From Desulfosporosinus sp. FKB (lineage in GTDB: Bacteria; Bacillota; Desulfitobacteriia; Desulfitobacteriales; Desulfitobacteriaceae), in NCBI RefSeq assembly GCF_002196705.1, contig NZ_NADJ01000033.1:186001-250000 (forward strand): DNA of 64,000 bases, written 5' to 3'. The notes beneath the pieces are model-generated. The model was not told where the DNA came from. It made no database searches and saw only the letters and a list, made by a program, of their open reading frames with translations. Of the stretch, positions 8,557 to 18,470 are shown piece after piece (positions within the stretch are counted from its first letter, which is position 1; each line of letters opens with the position of its first letter). The translations under genes were made by a program, and so were the position numbers.

Positions 8557-8643
8557 ATGTTAGACCTAATATTGGGTGGGATAGTTACGATAGGCCTTTT
8601 GGGTTATTTGAGCTACGCACTAATTAATGCCGAAAAAATCTAG
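8557..8643 (+). CDS. kdpF: KdpF, small subunit of the potassium-transporting ATPase
   Basis: A 28-codon gene beginning ATG TTA GAC and ending TAG. The product is essentially a single membrane helix (MLDLILGGIVTIGLLGYLSY, then ALINAEKI). KdpF stabilises the KdpABC complex. A strong AAAAGGAGGG lies 6-7 nt before the ATG, and kdpA starts 63 bp downstream. Size, hydrophobicity and position all fit the family. Confidence 0.9.
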   Translation: MLDLILGGIVTIGLLGYLSYALINAEKI

Positions 8644-8706
8644 ATTTTATGCGAAGTTTAAACCCAATGGAAGTACTTCATTACTAATAAAATGGAGGAT
8701 CACTTG

Positions 8707-10404
8707 ATGAGCACGATGGATATTGTACAAATATTACTTTATGTTGTCATTCTGACATTTTTGGCGGTTCCCTTGGGGAGATATATGGCCAGAGTATTTA
8801 GTGGAGAGAAAACTTGGACTGACCCACTATTTCGGCCACTTGAAAGACTAATATATCGTTTAACAGGTACCGATGAACAGACTGAAACGGGGTGGAAACA
8901 ATATGCCGGGGCACTCCTTATCTTTAACTTTTGCGGATTTATAGTCCTATTTTTTCTTCAACTATTACAAAAGTATCTGCCTCTCAATCCTCAAGGCTTT
9001 GGTGCAGTTTCCCCGGACCTGGCTTTTAACACGGCAGCTAGTTTTGTAACAAATACAAACTGGCAAGCCTACGCCGGCGAATCAACCATGAGTTATTTAG
9101 TGCAAATGGCCGGGTTAACCGTACAAAATTTTGTTTCTGCCGCAACAGGAATAGTTGTCGTCGTTGCTCTTACAAGAGGGTTAGCCCGAAAAAGTGCTTC
9201 AACCATCGGCAACTTCTGGGTAGACCTAACTCGCAGTATCTTATGGGTCTTACTTCCCTTGTCAATCATTGGGGCACTTGTTTTAACTCAACAAGGTGTC
9301 ATACAAAATTTCAGCACCTATTTACACCTTACAACCCTTGATGGCGGAAAACAAACACTGGCCATGGGCCCGGTTGCTTCTCAAGAGGCCATTAAAATGT
9401 TTGGAACAAATGGCGGAGGCTTTTTCAATGCTAACTCGACTCATCCTTTCGAGAACCCTACTCCAATAACCAACTTTTTAGAAATGCTCTTTATTTTGCT
9501 TATTCCAGCTGCTTTACCCTTTACCTTCGGGCGGATGGTAGGTAATCCCAAGCAAGGAAGGGTCATCTTTGTCACAATGCTTATATTATTCCTCATTTTT
9601 GTGGGGGCTGCCTATTCCAGTGAAATCTATGGCAACCCCAATGTGACAGCCCTAGGAATCAGCGGTCCATCAGCAATGGAAGGAAAAGAAGTACGTTTCG
9701 GCATTGCGAATTCAGCGCTCTTTGCCACAATTACAACGGCGGCTTCTTGCGGAGCAGTTAACGCGATGCATGATAGTTTAACGCCACTGGGCGGTATGAT
9801 ACCAATGTTACAAATGATGTTGGGGGAGGTTGTTTTTGGCGGAGTCGGTGCAGGACTCTACGGCATGCTTATTTTTGTCATTCTGACAGTCTTTATTGTG
9901 GGCTTAATGGTTGGCCGTACCCCGGAGTATTTGGGCAAAAAAATTGAATCTTGGGAAATAAAAATGGCAACCATTGCGATCTTAGTACCGGCTGTAACGA
10001 TTCTGATTGGAAGTGCTCTGGCGAGCGTTACCAAAGCCGGGACCTCGTCAATTTTAAATTCCGGTCCTCATGGCTTAAGTGAAATTCTTTATGCGTTTAC
10101 ATCTGCTGGTGCGAATAACGGGAGTGCTTTTGCAGGCTTAAATGCGAATACACCATTTTATAACATTGCCCTGGGGATAGCTATTCTTCTCGGACGTTTT
10201 GGGATCATACTTCCGGTACTGGCCATCGCAGGCGGTATGGTCAAAAAGAAGGCTGTTCCTGAAGGACCCGGTACGTTCCAGACAACAGGAATTCTTTTTG
10301 GAGCGTTACTTGCCGGGATCGTCATTATTGTCAGTGCCTTAACCTTCTTCCCGGCACTTGCTTTAGGTCCTATTGTTGAGCATTTAATTATGATCGGAAA
10401 ATAA
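8707..10404 (+). CDS. kdpA: KdpA, potassium-binding subunit of Kdp ATPase
   Basis: About 565 residues with many membrane segments. It is the channel-like subunit of the high-affinity K+ pump and carries selectivity-filter-like segments such as TNTNWQAY, FGTNGGGFFNANSTHP and SAGANNGSAF. I chose ATG 8707 because GGAGG is 8 nt upstream; an earlier ATG at 8692 lies just before that GGAGG. kdpB follows after 27 bp. Confidence 0.97.
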   Translation: MSTMDIVQILLYVVILTFLAVPLGRYMARVFSGEKTWTDPLFRPLERLIYRLTGTDEQTETGWKQYAGALLIFNFCGFIVLFFLQLLQKYLPLNPQGFGAVSPDLAFNTAASFVTNTNWQAYAGESTMSYLVQMAGLTVQNFVSAATGIVVVVALTRGLARKSASTIGNFWVDLTRSILWVLLPLSIIGALVLTQQGVIQNFSTYLHLTTLDGGKQTLAMGPVASQEAIKMFGTNGGGFFNANSTHPFENPTPITNFLEMLFILLIPAALPFTFGRMVGNPKQGRVIFVTMLILFLIFVGAAYSSEIYGNPNVTALGISGPSAMEGKEVRFGIANSALFATITTAASCGAVNAMHDSLTPLGGMIPMLQMMLGEVVFGGVGAGLYGMLIFVILTVFIVGLMVGRTPEYLGKKIESWEIKMATIAILVPAVTILIGSALASVTKAGTSSILNSGPHGLSEILYAFTSAGANNGSAFAGLNANTPFYNIALGIAILLGRFGIILPVLAIAGGMVKKKAVPEGPGTFQTTGILFGALLAGIVIIVSALTFFPALALGPIVEHLIMIGK

Positions 10405-10431
10405 TCTTTATTGTAACTTGGAGGCAATAAC

Positions 10432-12489
10432 ATGCAAGAAAATGTGAGCCATGAAGGAAAGAAAAATCCTTCCGGAAGTATTAACTCAGCAATGATTGTG
10501 GAAGCCATAAAAGATGCTTTTAAAAAATTAAACCCATCAATCATGTGGCGTAATCCAGTGATGTTTGTGGTAGAGATCGTGGCTGTCTTAAGTACCTATT
10601 TCGTATTAAGAGATTTGTTAACGCATGCGAAGACGTTAGGGTTTAATACTCAAATTGCTATTTGGTTATGGATTACAGTTATTTTTGCAAACTTTTCTGA
10701 GGCCATCGCTGAGGGGCGAGGAAAAGCACAAGCCTCAGCTTTGCGGAAAACGAGGAGTGAGACCTTAGCTAAAAAGCTCGATGGAGAAAAGATAGTCAAT
10801 GTCCCTGCCCCGGATTTACGCAAAGATGACGTTGTGTTAGTGGAAGCCGGGGATGTTATCCCCGGTGACGGTGAAGTCATTGAAGGTATTGCGTCCGTTG
10901 ATGAAAGCGCCGTTACAGGAGAATCGGCCCCTGTTATTCGTGAATCTGGTGGTGATCGAAGTTCTGTAACCGGCGGGACGAAAGTTTTATCGGACTGGAT
11001 CAAAGTAAAAATTACAGCAAACCCTGGAGAAACGTTCCTCGACCGGATGATTCATTTGGTTGAAGGTGCCAAACGGCAAAAAACTCCGAATGAAATTGCC
11101 TTAACGATTTTACTTTTAGGTTTGACAATCATCTTCTTGCTTGCGGTTGCGACCCTTGAACCTTATGCTATTTATTCGGGCACCATCGTAGCAGTCCCCG
11201 TGCTTGCTGCTCTGTTGGTTTGCCTTATTCCCACCACCATTGGAGGACTGCTCAGTGCTATTGGGATTGCCGGTATGGACCGTTTGTTAAAACGCAATGT
11301 CTTGGCAATGTCTGGCCGGGCAGTGGAAGCTGCCGGAGATGTCAATGTTTTGTTGCTCGATAAGACGGGCACAATTACCTTGGGCAACAGAATGGCAACA
11401 GAATTTATTCCCGCGCCGGGTGTACCGGCTGAAAAATTGGCCGATGCAGCCCAAATCTCTTCTCTTGCTGATGAAACCCCTGAAGGACGCAGTATCGTAA
11501 TCTTAGCTAAAGAAAAATATAATCTAAGAGAACGCGATATCAACAATTTAGGAGCCACCTTTATACCGTTTAGTGCTCAAACAAGAATGAGCGGTGTCAA
11601 CTTGGAAGGGCGAGAAATCCGCAAAGGGGCAACGGATGCCATTGAAAAATATGTCCGAGAACAAGGCGGGATTATGCACCCTGATGTGATTACTGCTGTT
11701 GAGGATATTGCCAAAAAAGGGGGCACACCTTTAGTTGTCGCAGAAGGAGCTCAAGCCTTGGGGGTTATTCATCTTAAAGACGTTGTCAAAGGCGGCATTA
11801 GAGAACGTTTTGCTCAACTCCGTAAAATGGGTATTAAAACGGTTATGATTACGGGCGACAATCCATTAACAGCGGCTGCCATCGCAGCAGAGGCAGGGGT
11901 TGATGATTTCTTAGCCGAGGCTACCCCGGAAGCAAAGCTGAAACTCATCAGAGATTACCAAAATAAGGGACATCTTGTGGCCATGACAGGGGATGGAACA
12001 AATGATGCTCCGGCACTTGCTCAAGCAGACGTAGGCGTTGCTATGAACAGTGGTACTCAGGCTGCCAAGGAAGCAGGGAATATGGTTGACTTGGACAGCA
12101 ACCCTACAAAACTCATTGAAGTTGTGGAGATTGGCAAACAGCTATTAATGACCAGAGGCTCTCTAACAACGTTCAGTATCGCCAATGATGTGGCCAAATA
12201 CTTTGCCATTATACCCGCCTTATTCTTTGCAACTTACCCGCAATTGAAGATATTAAACATTATGCACCTGGCTACACCCCAAAGTGCTATCCTATCAGCG
12301 GTAATCTTTAACGCCTTAATTATCGTAGCTTTAGTTCCTCTTGCTTTACGTGGGGTTAAGTACGAACCGCTGGGAGCAAACATTATCTTAAGAAAAAATC
12401 TTTTGTTCTATGGACTAGGCGGATTAATAGTACCATTTATCGGAATCAAAATTATAGATTTGATTATTTCTGCTTTAGGCTGGGCGTGA
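10432..12489 (+). CDS. kdpB: KdpB, catalytic P-type ATPase subunit
   Basis: A 685-residue P-type ATPase that powers K+ uptake. The phosphorylated aspartate is in DKTGTIT at about residue 310. Also visible are [12 protein letters not shown] (actuator domain), [14 protein letters not shown] and [18 protein letters not shown] (hinge). TTGGAGGC precedes ATG 10432. kdpC starts 15 bp after the stop. Confidence 0.98.
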   Translation: MQENVSHEGKKNPSGSINSAMIVEAIKDAFKKLNPSIMWRNPVMFVVEIVAVLSTYFVLRDLLTHAKTLGFNTQIAIWLWITVIFANFSEAIAEGRGKAQASALRKTRSETLAKKLDGEKIVNVPAPDLRKDDVVLVEAGDVIPGDGEVIEGIASVDESAVTGESAPVIRESGGDRSSVTGGTKVLSDWIKVKITANPGETFLDRMIHLVEGAKRQKTPNEIALTILLLGLTIIFLLAVATLEPYAIYSGTIVAVPVLAALLVCLIPTTIGGLLSAIGIAGMDRLLKRNVLAMSGRAVEAAGDVNVLLLDKTGTITLGNRMATEFIPAPGVPAEKLADAAQISSLADETPEGRSIVILAKEKYNLRERDINNLGATFIPFSAQTRMSGVNLEGREIRKGATDAIEKYVREQGGIMHPDVITAVEDIAKKGGTPLVVAEGAQALGVIHLKDVVKGGIRERFAQLRKMGIKTVMITGDNPLTAAAIAAEAGVDDFLAEATPEAKLKLIRDYQNKGHLVAMTGDGTNDAPALAQADVGVAMNSGTQAAKEAGNMVDLDSNPTKLIEVVEIGKQLLMTRGSLTTFSIANDVAKYFAIIPALFFATYPQLKILNIMHLATPQSAILSAVIFNALIIVALVPLALRGVKYEPLGANIILRKNLLFYGLGGLIVPFIGIKIIDLIISALGWA

Positions 12490-12504
12490 GGAGGGAGTCT
12501 TAAG

Positions 12505-13083
12505 ATGCTAAAGCAATTTACAAAAGGTTTTGCCATGCTGCTTGTTATGATCGTTCTCACAGGGATTGCTTATCCCTTAGTTGTAACAGGTCTTGCTCAG
12601 TTGTTCTTTCCCCATCAAGCGAATGGTTCTCTTGCTTACAAAAATGGTCAAGTGGTTGGGTCCCAATTAATTGGACAGAATTTTACTGATCTCAAGTATT
12701 TCCAGCCCAGGCCTTCAGCCGCTGGTAAAGACGGTTATGATGCAACAGCATCCGGCGGGTCTAATTTGGGTCCAACGAACAAGGATTTTTTAAACAGTGT
12801 CGCTGAACGTGCCAATACTATTCGTCAACAAAATGGATTAAGCTCAAATCAAGCCGTTCCATCTGATCTTGTAACTGCATCAGCCAGTGGCTTAGACCCC
12901 GATATAACTCCAGAGGGAGCTATGATTCAAGTTTCCAGAATAGCAAAATTACGAAATCTGCCCGCTGAAACTGTTGAAAATCTGGTGCGGCATGACACCA
13001 CTCCGCGTCAATTGGGGATATTCGGAGAGCCTAGGGTTAACGTTTTACGGCTAAACCTTGATCTCGATACCTTGACAAAATAA
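12505..13083 (+). CDS. kdpC: KdpC, accessory subunit of Kdp ATPase
   Basis: 192 residues with one N-terminal membrane helix (AMLLVMIVLTGIAYPLVVTG) and an extracellular domain carrying the family motifs SQLIGQNF, FQPRPSAAG, SGGSNLGPTN and ASGLDPDI. KdpC couples KdpA to KdpB. GAGGAGGGAGT lies before ATG 12505. Last gene of the structural operon. Confidence 0.97.
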   Translation: MLKQFTKGFAMLLVMIVLTGIAYPLVVTGLAQLFFPHQANGSLAYKNGQVVGSQLIGQNFTDLKYFQPRPSAAGKDGYDATASGGSNLGPTNKDFLNSVAERANTIRQQNGLSSNQAVPSDLVTASASGLDPDITPEGAMIQVSRIAKLRNLPAETVENLVRHDTTPRQLGIFGEPRVNVLRLNLDLDTLTK

Positions 13084-13092
13084 ATTAACAGT

Positions 13093-13125
13093 CAAGCAGT
13101 TAACTATTTAACTGCTTGGCTTTTA
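13093..13125 (+). terminator. Hairpin terminator after kdpC
   Basis: CAAGCAGTTAA and its complement pair around CTAT, followed by GCTTTTAC. It begins 9 bp after the kdpC stop and should separate kdpFABC from kdpDE at least partly. Confidence 0.7.
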
Positions 13126-13129
13126 CTTT

Positions 13130-13184
13130 GCACTTATACTTGGAAAGTATAAACTTGAGTTGTAAACTTTCCAAGTATAAGTGC
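13130..13184. repeat. 18-bp perfect inverted repeat between kdpC and kdpD
   Basis: GCACTTATACTTGGAAAG (13130-13147) is repeated as its exact complement at 13167-13184 with a 19-nt spacer. It lies directly after the kdpC terminator. A short GC-rich patch with a GCGGCCGC site follows, unlike the surrounding A/T-rich DNA, and hints at an insertion scar. A regulatory role is possible. Confidence 0.65.
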
Positions 13185-13304
13185 AACCGGGCGGCCGCAG
13201 GCCACGACGATAAGCGGGCGAGCTTGTCGCCATACTGTAACTCATTACGCATACTCCTGCAGTGTGGATTGGCCAAGTTTTCTTTATTTTAAAGGGAGGA
13301 TAAA

Positions 13305-16007
13305 ATGAACGAGAAACGACGAGTTAACCCCGATGAACTTTTAGCTGATATTCAAGACCAGTCTAAGGGAAAACTAACGGTTTTCCTGGGTGCCGCAGCA
13401 GGTGTCGGTAAAACTTATGCTATGTTAGAAGTTGCCAGGGAAAGACTCTCCGAAGGAATTAAACTCGTGGCAGGATGGGTTGAACCGCATGCTCGGCCTG
13501 AAACGATAGCTTTAATGGAAGGGATTCCTAAAGTTACGCCCAAAGACATTGAGTATCACGACAAGGTCTTGAAGGAAATGGACCTTGATGAACTACTCTC
13601 AATCCATCCTGATATTGTCTTAGTGGATGAATTAGCTCATACTAATGTGCCTGGATCACGTCATCTAAAACGTTACCAAGATGTTGAAGAACTCTTGGCA
13701 GTGGGCATTAACGTTTATACGACGATTAATATTCAGCATGTTGAAAGCTTTAATGATATCGTTGCTAAAATTACAGGAGTAACAGTACGCGAAACAGTTC
13801 CGGACTCGATTTTAGAAAATGCCAGAATACAATTGATCGACATTCCGACAGAGGCGTTAATTCAGCGTCTGGAAGAAGGAAAGATTTATGTTCCCAATCA
13901 AGCGAAACATGCTTTAGACAAGTTTTTTAGGCCGGGTAATATTAATGCTTTACGGGAACTATCCATGCGATTTGCAGCTCAGAGGGTCGATCGGCAGTTG
14001 GAATCTTACATGCGGGTTCACGGCATAGAGGGTCCATGGCCTGCCAGTGAACGGGTCATGGTTTGCATCAGTGCCAGTCCTTTTGGGGAACGGCTGATTA
14101 GAATGGGTAAACGAATTGCCGAAGGCATGAAAGCTGACCTTCTTGTTGTTTACATTGATACACCTTCCAATTTTCTGAACGAAAAGCAAAAGGACCAATT
14201 AGCTAAAAGCTTGCACTTAGCACAAGAATTGAATGCCGAAATCATATCATTAAGCGGTAATGATGTCGTCGAAGAGCTGCTTGAAGTTGCTCAGAAACGT
14301 AATGTAACTCAGATTATTATTGGTAAACCCGGGAATCTTAAATTTAGTGAACGCTTTATGGGCTCGATCGTTGAAAAGGTTCTTAGGCAAAGCCAAAATA
14401 TTAGTGTCCATGTTATACCGGGAGATGGTTTAAAGGCTAGACAAGATCATGAAGTAAGAAAGATAAGTGTAAAAAAAGCCACTAATCTTATTCCGTATGT
14501 GACAACGTTTGTTGCACTGGCAGTTATTACAGTCATAGCGTGGTTAGGAAGTTCTGATTTGGGTCTGGTTAATACCGCTATGCTTTATTTGCTACCCGTC
14601 CTTCTAAGTGCTGGGCGTTACGGAAAAAAGATCGGTGTTTTCACAGCGATTGTATCGGTTATTACCTATGACTTTTTTACAATTCCCCCTGTTTTAACGT
14701 TTACTGTAGCGGATTTGAGGTATCTTATTAGTTTTGGCATTATGATTCTTATAGGCTATTATCTGGGTAATCTGTCAACTCGGTTAAGAATACAAATTAT
14801 GAATTCTCGGCAGCGTGAGTCTCAAACTGCTGCGCTTTATTCTTTAAGCCGTGAAATTGCAGCTGTTTCCGAATTAGACATTGTATTAGAAAGTGTTGTG
14901 AAAAAAGTATCGGACATCATTCAAGGCGAGGTCGTTATCTTAGTTCCGGAAACAAATGGACAGTTAGCTTTACGAGCTAGCTCAAACTTGAAAAGCACAT
15001 TTGACGAAAATGAAAGAGCTGTTGCCGCATGGGTTTTTCAAAATAATCAAATGGCGGGAAAGGGTACGGATACGCTTGGCGGTGCCAAAGGATTTTACCT
15101 GCCCTTAATATCAGAACAAGGGATTTGCGGAGTTCTTGGGGTACAACTTAAGAACTCAGAAAGGTATCTATTATCCGAAAAAAGGAGCTTGCTTGATGCC
15201 TTTGCAAGTTTGACTGCCTTAGCCATCGCTCGAATATCACTGGTCGAAAGAGCAAGAGAGGCTCAGCTATTAAGTGAGTCCGAAAAACTTCGGACAGCAT
15301 TACTCAACTCAATTTCCCATGATTTACGAACTCCGCTTGCCTCAATGATCGGGGCTGTAACAAGCCTTTTAGAGAATGATAAACTCTTCGATACAGCTTC
15401 CAGGCAAGCTCTTCTTCAAACGATCAAAATTGGCGCCATGCGAATGAATAAATTAGTGAACAATTTGCTCGATATGGCCCGACTAGAAAGCGATATGCTT
15501 AAGTTAAACAAGGAGTGGTGTTCGATCAATGAAATTATTAAAGAAGCCATTAAAAGTTTTGATGAAAGTGTTCTGAGCAAGCGAGAAATCGTTTACGAAA
15601 TTTCCAATAAAGATTTATTGATTAACGTTGACTTTGTCTTAATTAAGCAAGTTCTTACCAATCTCTTGGATAATGCCATGAAATATTCTAAACCAAATAG
15701 TCAAATTTATATAATGATTAGAAATAACGAACACCAAGTAGAGGTTTCCGTTCGCGATTGGGGGTTACCGATTCCTCCGGAAGATTTAGAGCATATTTTT
15801 GATAAGTTTTACCGAGTTCGTTCTCCTCGCCAGATTAGTGGCACGGGGTTAGGTTTAGCTATTTCAAAGGGAATCGTTGAACTTCACGGTGGAAGAATAC
15901 AAGCCGAAAATAGTTCAAACAATGGAGGAGTTACTATTTCGTTTTCGATTCCATTGACCGAAATTCCCTCACATATTCCAGAAGAAATAGGAGATTACCA
16001 TGAATGA
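13305..16007 (+). CDS. kdpD: KdpD, potassium/turgor sensor histidine kinase
   Basis: A full-length 900-residue KdpD. Order: N-terminal KdpD domain with Walker A GAAAGVGKT (residues 29-37) and VDELAHTN; a universal-stress-protein-like domain (about 250-370); four membrane helices (about 395-495); a GAF-like domain; HisKA with SHDLRTPL (phospho-His near residue 672); HATPase with DNAMKYS and GTGLGLAIS. It phosphorylates KdpE. AAAGGGAGGA precedes ATG 13305. The stop overlaps kdpE by 8 bp. Confidence 0.97.
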   Translation: MNEKRRVNPDELLADIQDQSKGKLTVFLGAAAGVGKTYAMLEVARERLSEGIKLVAGWVEPHARPETIALMEGIPKVTPKDIEYHDKVLKEMDLDELLSIHPDIVLVDELAHTNVPGSRHLKRYQDVEELLAVGINVYTTINIQHVESFNDIVAKITGVTVRETVPDSILENARIQLIDIPTEALIQRLEEGKIYVPNQAKHALDKFFRPGNINALRELSMRFAAQRVDRQLESYMRVHGIEGPWPASERVMVCISASPFGERLIRMGKRIAEGMKADLLVVYIDTPSNFLNEKQKDQLAKSLHLAQELNAEIISLSGNDVVEELLEVAQKRNVTQIIIGKPGNLKFSERFMGSIVEKVLRQSQNISVHVIPGDGLKARQDHEVRKISVKKATNLIPYVTTFVALAVITVIAWLGSSDLGLVNTAMLYLLPVLLSAGRYGKKIGVFTAIVSVITYDFFTIPPVLTFTVADLRYLISFGIMILIGYYLGNLSTRLRIQIMNSRQRESQTAALYSLSREIAAVSELDIVLESVVKKVSDIIQGEVVILVPETNGQLALRASSNLKSTFDENERAVAAWVFQNNQMAGKGTDTLGGAKGFYLPLISEQGICGVLGVQLKNSERYLLSEKRSLLDAFASLTALAIARISLVERAREAQLLSESEKLRTALLNSISHDLRTPLASMIGAVTSLLENDKLFDTASRQALLQTIKIGAMRMNKLVNNLLDMARLESDMLKLNKEWCSINEIIKEAIKSFDESVLSKREIVYEISNKDLLINVDFVLIKQVLTNLLDNAMKYSKPNSQIYIMIRNNEHQVEVSVRDWGLPIPPEDLEHIFDKFYRVRSPRQISGTGLGLAISKGIVELHGGRIQAENSSNNGGVTISFSIPLTEIPSHIPEEIGDYHE

Positions 16008-16683
16008 GAAAGAAAAACGGATACTTGTAATTGATGATGAGCCTCAGATTCTCAGACTTCTAAAGGTTTCGCTATCCGTACATGGCTATGAGGTATATGA
16101 AGCTAATACTGCTGACGAAGGATTAAGAAAAATAAATGAAACTAAACCCGATCTAATTGTTTTAGATTTAGGACTTCCTGATTTAGATGGTATTGATGTT
16201 CTCACAAAGGTAAGAGAATCCTCGAAAGTACCGGTCGTTGTTCTGACTGCTCGTGAACATGAAAATGACAAAGTCCTAGCGTTTGATTTAGGAGCAGACG
16301 ATTACGTAACCAAGCCTTTTGGTATGGGAGAACTTCTTGCTAGAATTCGGAATGCTCTGAGGCATAGCTATGATACTAGTGACGAAGAAATTTTGAAATT
16401 TGGAAATATAACCATTGATCTAGAGAACCGAGAAGTAAGAACTAATAGTAATCTGATCAAGTTGACACCGACTGAGTATCAATTACTGACCTTGTTAGCC
16501 CAAAATAAAGGGAAAATACTAACGCATCATCAGCTTCTCAGTACGATTTGGGGGCCGCATACAGATTCAAATAGTCACTATTTAAGGATATATATAGGAC
16601 AGTTAAGGAAAAAATTGGAGCATGATCCTTCTGAACCGATTCACATTATTAATGAACCCGGAGTCGGGTATAAATTAGTCTAA
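16000..16683 (+). CDS. kdpE: KdpE, response regulator of the kdp operon
   Basis: An OmpR-type regulator of 227 residues. Receiver domain with IDDEP, the phospho-acceptor Asp56 in VLDLGLPD and the Lys in DDYVTKPFG; then a winged-helix DNA-binding domain (LTPTEYQLLTLLAQN to GVGYKLV). It overlaps kdpD, so the two are co-translated. The predicted target is the promoter before kdpF. Confidence 0.97.
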   Translation: MNEKEKRILVIDDEPQILRLLKVSLSVHGYEVYEANTADEGLRKINETKPDLIVLDLGLPDLDGIDVLTKVRESSKVPVVVLTAREHENDKVLAFDLGADDYVTKPFGMGELLARIRNALRHSYDTSDEEILKFGNITIDLENREVRTNSNLIKLTPTEYQLLTLLAQNKGKILTHHQLLSTIWGPHTDSNSHYLRIYIGQLRKKLEHDPSEPIHIINEPGVGYKLV

Positions 16684-16706
16684 GATGATGTGGTTTGAAG
16701 TAAGAG

Positions 16707-17333
16707 TTAATGCTTTTTCCATGACCTCTCATTGTAAAAAAAATTTGCCAATAAATAGATGATGATTACAAGTGGAAATGAGTAGGAATGTCTCCAATGT
16801 TTTAGATGGTAATAGCCAAGCCATGAGGCGATTGGCTGAACGATAAACGCCCCGCTCAGTCCTAATCCAATTGATTTAACGATTTGGTTCATAGTTGGTT
16901 TGAACTGAATTGTTGCCATAGCGGATACAGGCATCACACATAAATCCCAAACCAGATACGGTGGAATAAGAGGAATCTCTTTGATTGGGTAGGACCAAAG
17001 ACCAAGTGCTAAACCAACTGCATCCATAAAATAGGTGGCAACCATAACAAAAAAGCCCGCTAATAGCAGGTGGTGGGTTTTATCTTTTGGCCGCATATAT
17101 ATCCATGAAAGCCATGAAACAACCCCTATCGCTAAAAGCAGCCACCACTTCCAAGTAAATAGAGTCGTTATTATCCATATGTGATAAACCTGAACATTAG
17201 CTAAATGAACTTTTTCAAGGACTTTTTCTAATTCAGGGATAATATAAATAACTATTTTTCGATCAGCGAAAACATTACATTGATGGATAAGGTCGTTTGT
17301 TTTGTCTAATTCGGGAAAGATATAAAAACGCAT
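16707..17333 (-). CDS. Small multi-pass membrane protein, CBO0543-like
   Basis: 208 residues. An N-terminal cytoplasmic part of about 50 residues is followed by about five membrane helices. Conserved segments shared with the next gene are FTWKWWL, GLWSYP, DLCVMPV, QPIA and KHWRHSYSFP. AAGGAGT precedes ATG 17333. I assign it to the CBO0543 type of Firmicutes membrane proteins from memory of the WWL/GLWSYP pattern; function unknown. It converges with kdpE with only 23 bp between the stops. Confidence 0.7.
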   Translation of the reverse strand: MRFYIFPELDKTNDLIHQCNVFADRKIVIYIIPELEKVLEKVHLANVQVYHIWIITTLFTWKWWLLLAIGVVSWLSWIYMRPKDKTHHLLLAGFFVMVATYFMDAVGLALGLWSYPIKEIPLIPPYLVWDLCVMPVSAMATIQFKPTMNQIVKSIGLGLSGAFIVQPIASWLGYYHLKHWRHSYSFPLVIIIYLLANFFYNERSWKKH

Positions 17334-17380
17334 GATAGGCTTGACTCCTTACGCGTAAAAGAATAATGGAGACGAGATCA

Positions 17381-17917
17381 TCATTTACAATTATTCCTTT
17401 GTTCAAGTTTCATTTTTTCGTATAAATAATTTGCACATAAATAAATAACAACTACAAAAGGGATAGAGTAGTAATGATACCAATACTTAGGGTTGTACAA
17501 GCCGGCAATAACAGCAAACGGTTGAATACATAAAGAGGCCACAAGTGATAGTATGATAGATTTTGTTATAGGTTTTATGTTAGGCATTATCTGCAGCATA
17601 AACATATTTCCAACAGGGATTGCGCTCAGATCAAATTCAGGAAAGGACGGAGTAAGTGGCACAGTTTTGGTTGGATAAGACCAAAGCCCCATGGCCGTAC
17701 CTATTGTGTCAAGCCAACACACCAGGATCATGATAAAAAAGCCGGCGTACAACAAAGGTGTGCTGTTTTTTTTATCCCGCCAGACTACCCATGCCCACCA
17801 GGGGAGTACACATATGCAAACGGCCAACCACCATCTCCAAGTAAAAACAATTTGGCCTAACCATATTTTTTGAAGTTCAATATTGGCTTGATGCAATAAT
17901 TCATTTGCCTGATCCAT
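17381..17917 (-). CDS. Small multi-pass membrane protein, CBO0543-like (paralogue)
   Basis: 178 residues with about five helices. It shares FTWRWWL, GLWSYP, DLSAIPV, IQPFA and YWYHYYSIP with the 208-residue neighbour, so the two arose by duplication. Transcribed the same way, 47 bp upstream of that neighbour. Function unknown. Confidence 0.7.
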   Translation of the reverse strand: MDQANELLHQANIELQKIWLGQIVFTWRWWLAVCICVLPWWAWVVWRDKKNSTPLLYAGFFIMILVCWLDTIGTAMGLWSYPTKTVPLTPSFPEFDLSAIPVGNMFMLQIMPNIKPITKSIILSLVASLCIQPFAVIAGLYNPKYWYHYYSIPFVVVIYLCANYLYEKMKLEQRNNCK

Positions 17918-17945
17918 AGTAAAAAGATAGTACCCCCTAAACCGG

Positions 17946-18440
17946 CTAATTCATGCTGTTTATTGGTAAATGTGTTAATACCATCGTAATAATTATTCCT
18001 ATGGCGGTTAAAGGCCATGTAATTTTGGGCTTTCTATGGTGCAGAATTAGCGTAGTAAAAAGTCCAGCATCAAATCCAAGGGACCACCATATGTTCCAGC
18101 CATTAAAATATATAAAAATATTCGCTGCAAAAGCAGTATATTCAAAAATTGCGTACACAACTGTCCACGCTAAAATATAAAGAATTATTTTAGTTATTTT
18201 TTGAGGGAAATATGGTAAATATATCAAAGCTATACAAGGGAAGGTAAAAATAGCTACAAAAATATCGTTGAAAGTATGGTTGGGCAATAAACCCGTATAT
18301 TTCCATAATGGATAATTGGCATATAACATGTTATACAGGAAATCAAGAGAAATGAAATATAAAATTGTCGGGTAATACCTTTCCCAATTTCTAGCACTTA
18401 TAGTATGTAGTATACCCAGACCCTTTAAAGATATGGGCAT
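17946..18440 (-). CDS. Small multi-pass membrane protein, divergent relative
   Basis: 164 residues, mostly hydrophobic, four or five helices, with LWKYTGLLP, FTFPCIALIYLPYFP and GWNIWWSLGFDAGL. The GWNI motif recurs in the next gene at 18471. Its start is only 30 bp from the divergent gene at 18471, so the two promoters must overlap coding sequence. Function unknown. Confidence 0.65.
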   Translation of the reverse strand: MPISLKGLGILHTISARNWERYYPTILYFISLDFLYNMLYANYPLWKYTGLLPNHTFNDIFVAIFTFPCIALIYLPYFPQKITKIILYILAWTVVYAIFEYTAFAANIFIYFNGWNIWWSLGFDAGLFTTLILHHRKPKITWPLTAIGIIITMVLTHLPINSMN

Positions 18441-18470
18441 ATTTCCATATCAATAGGTAATACTGAAATT

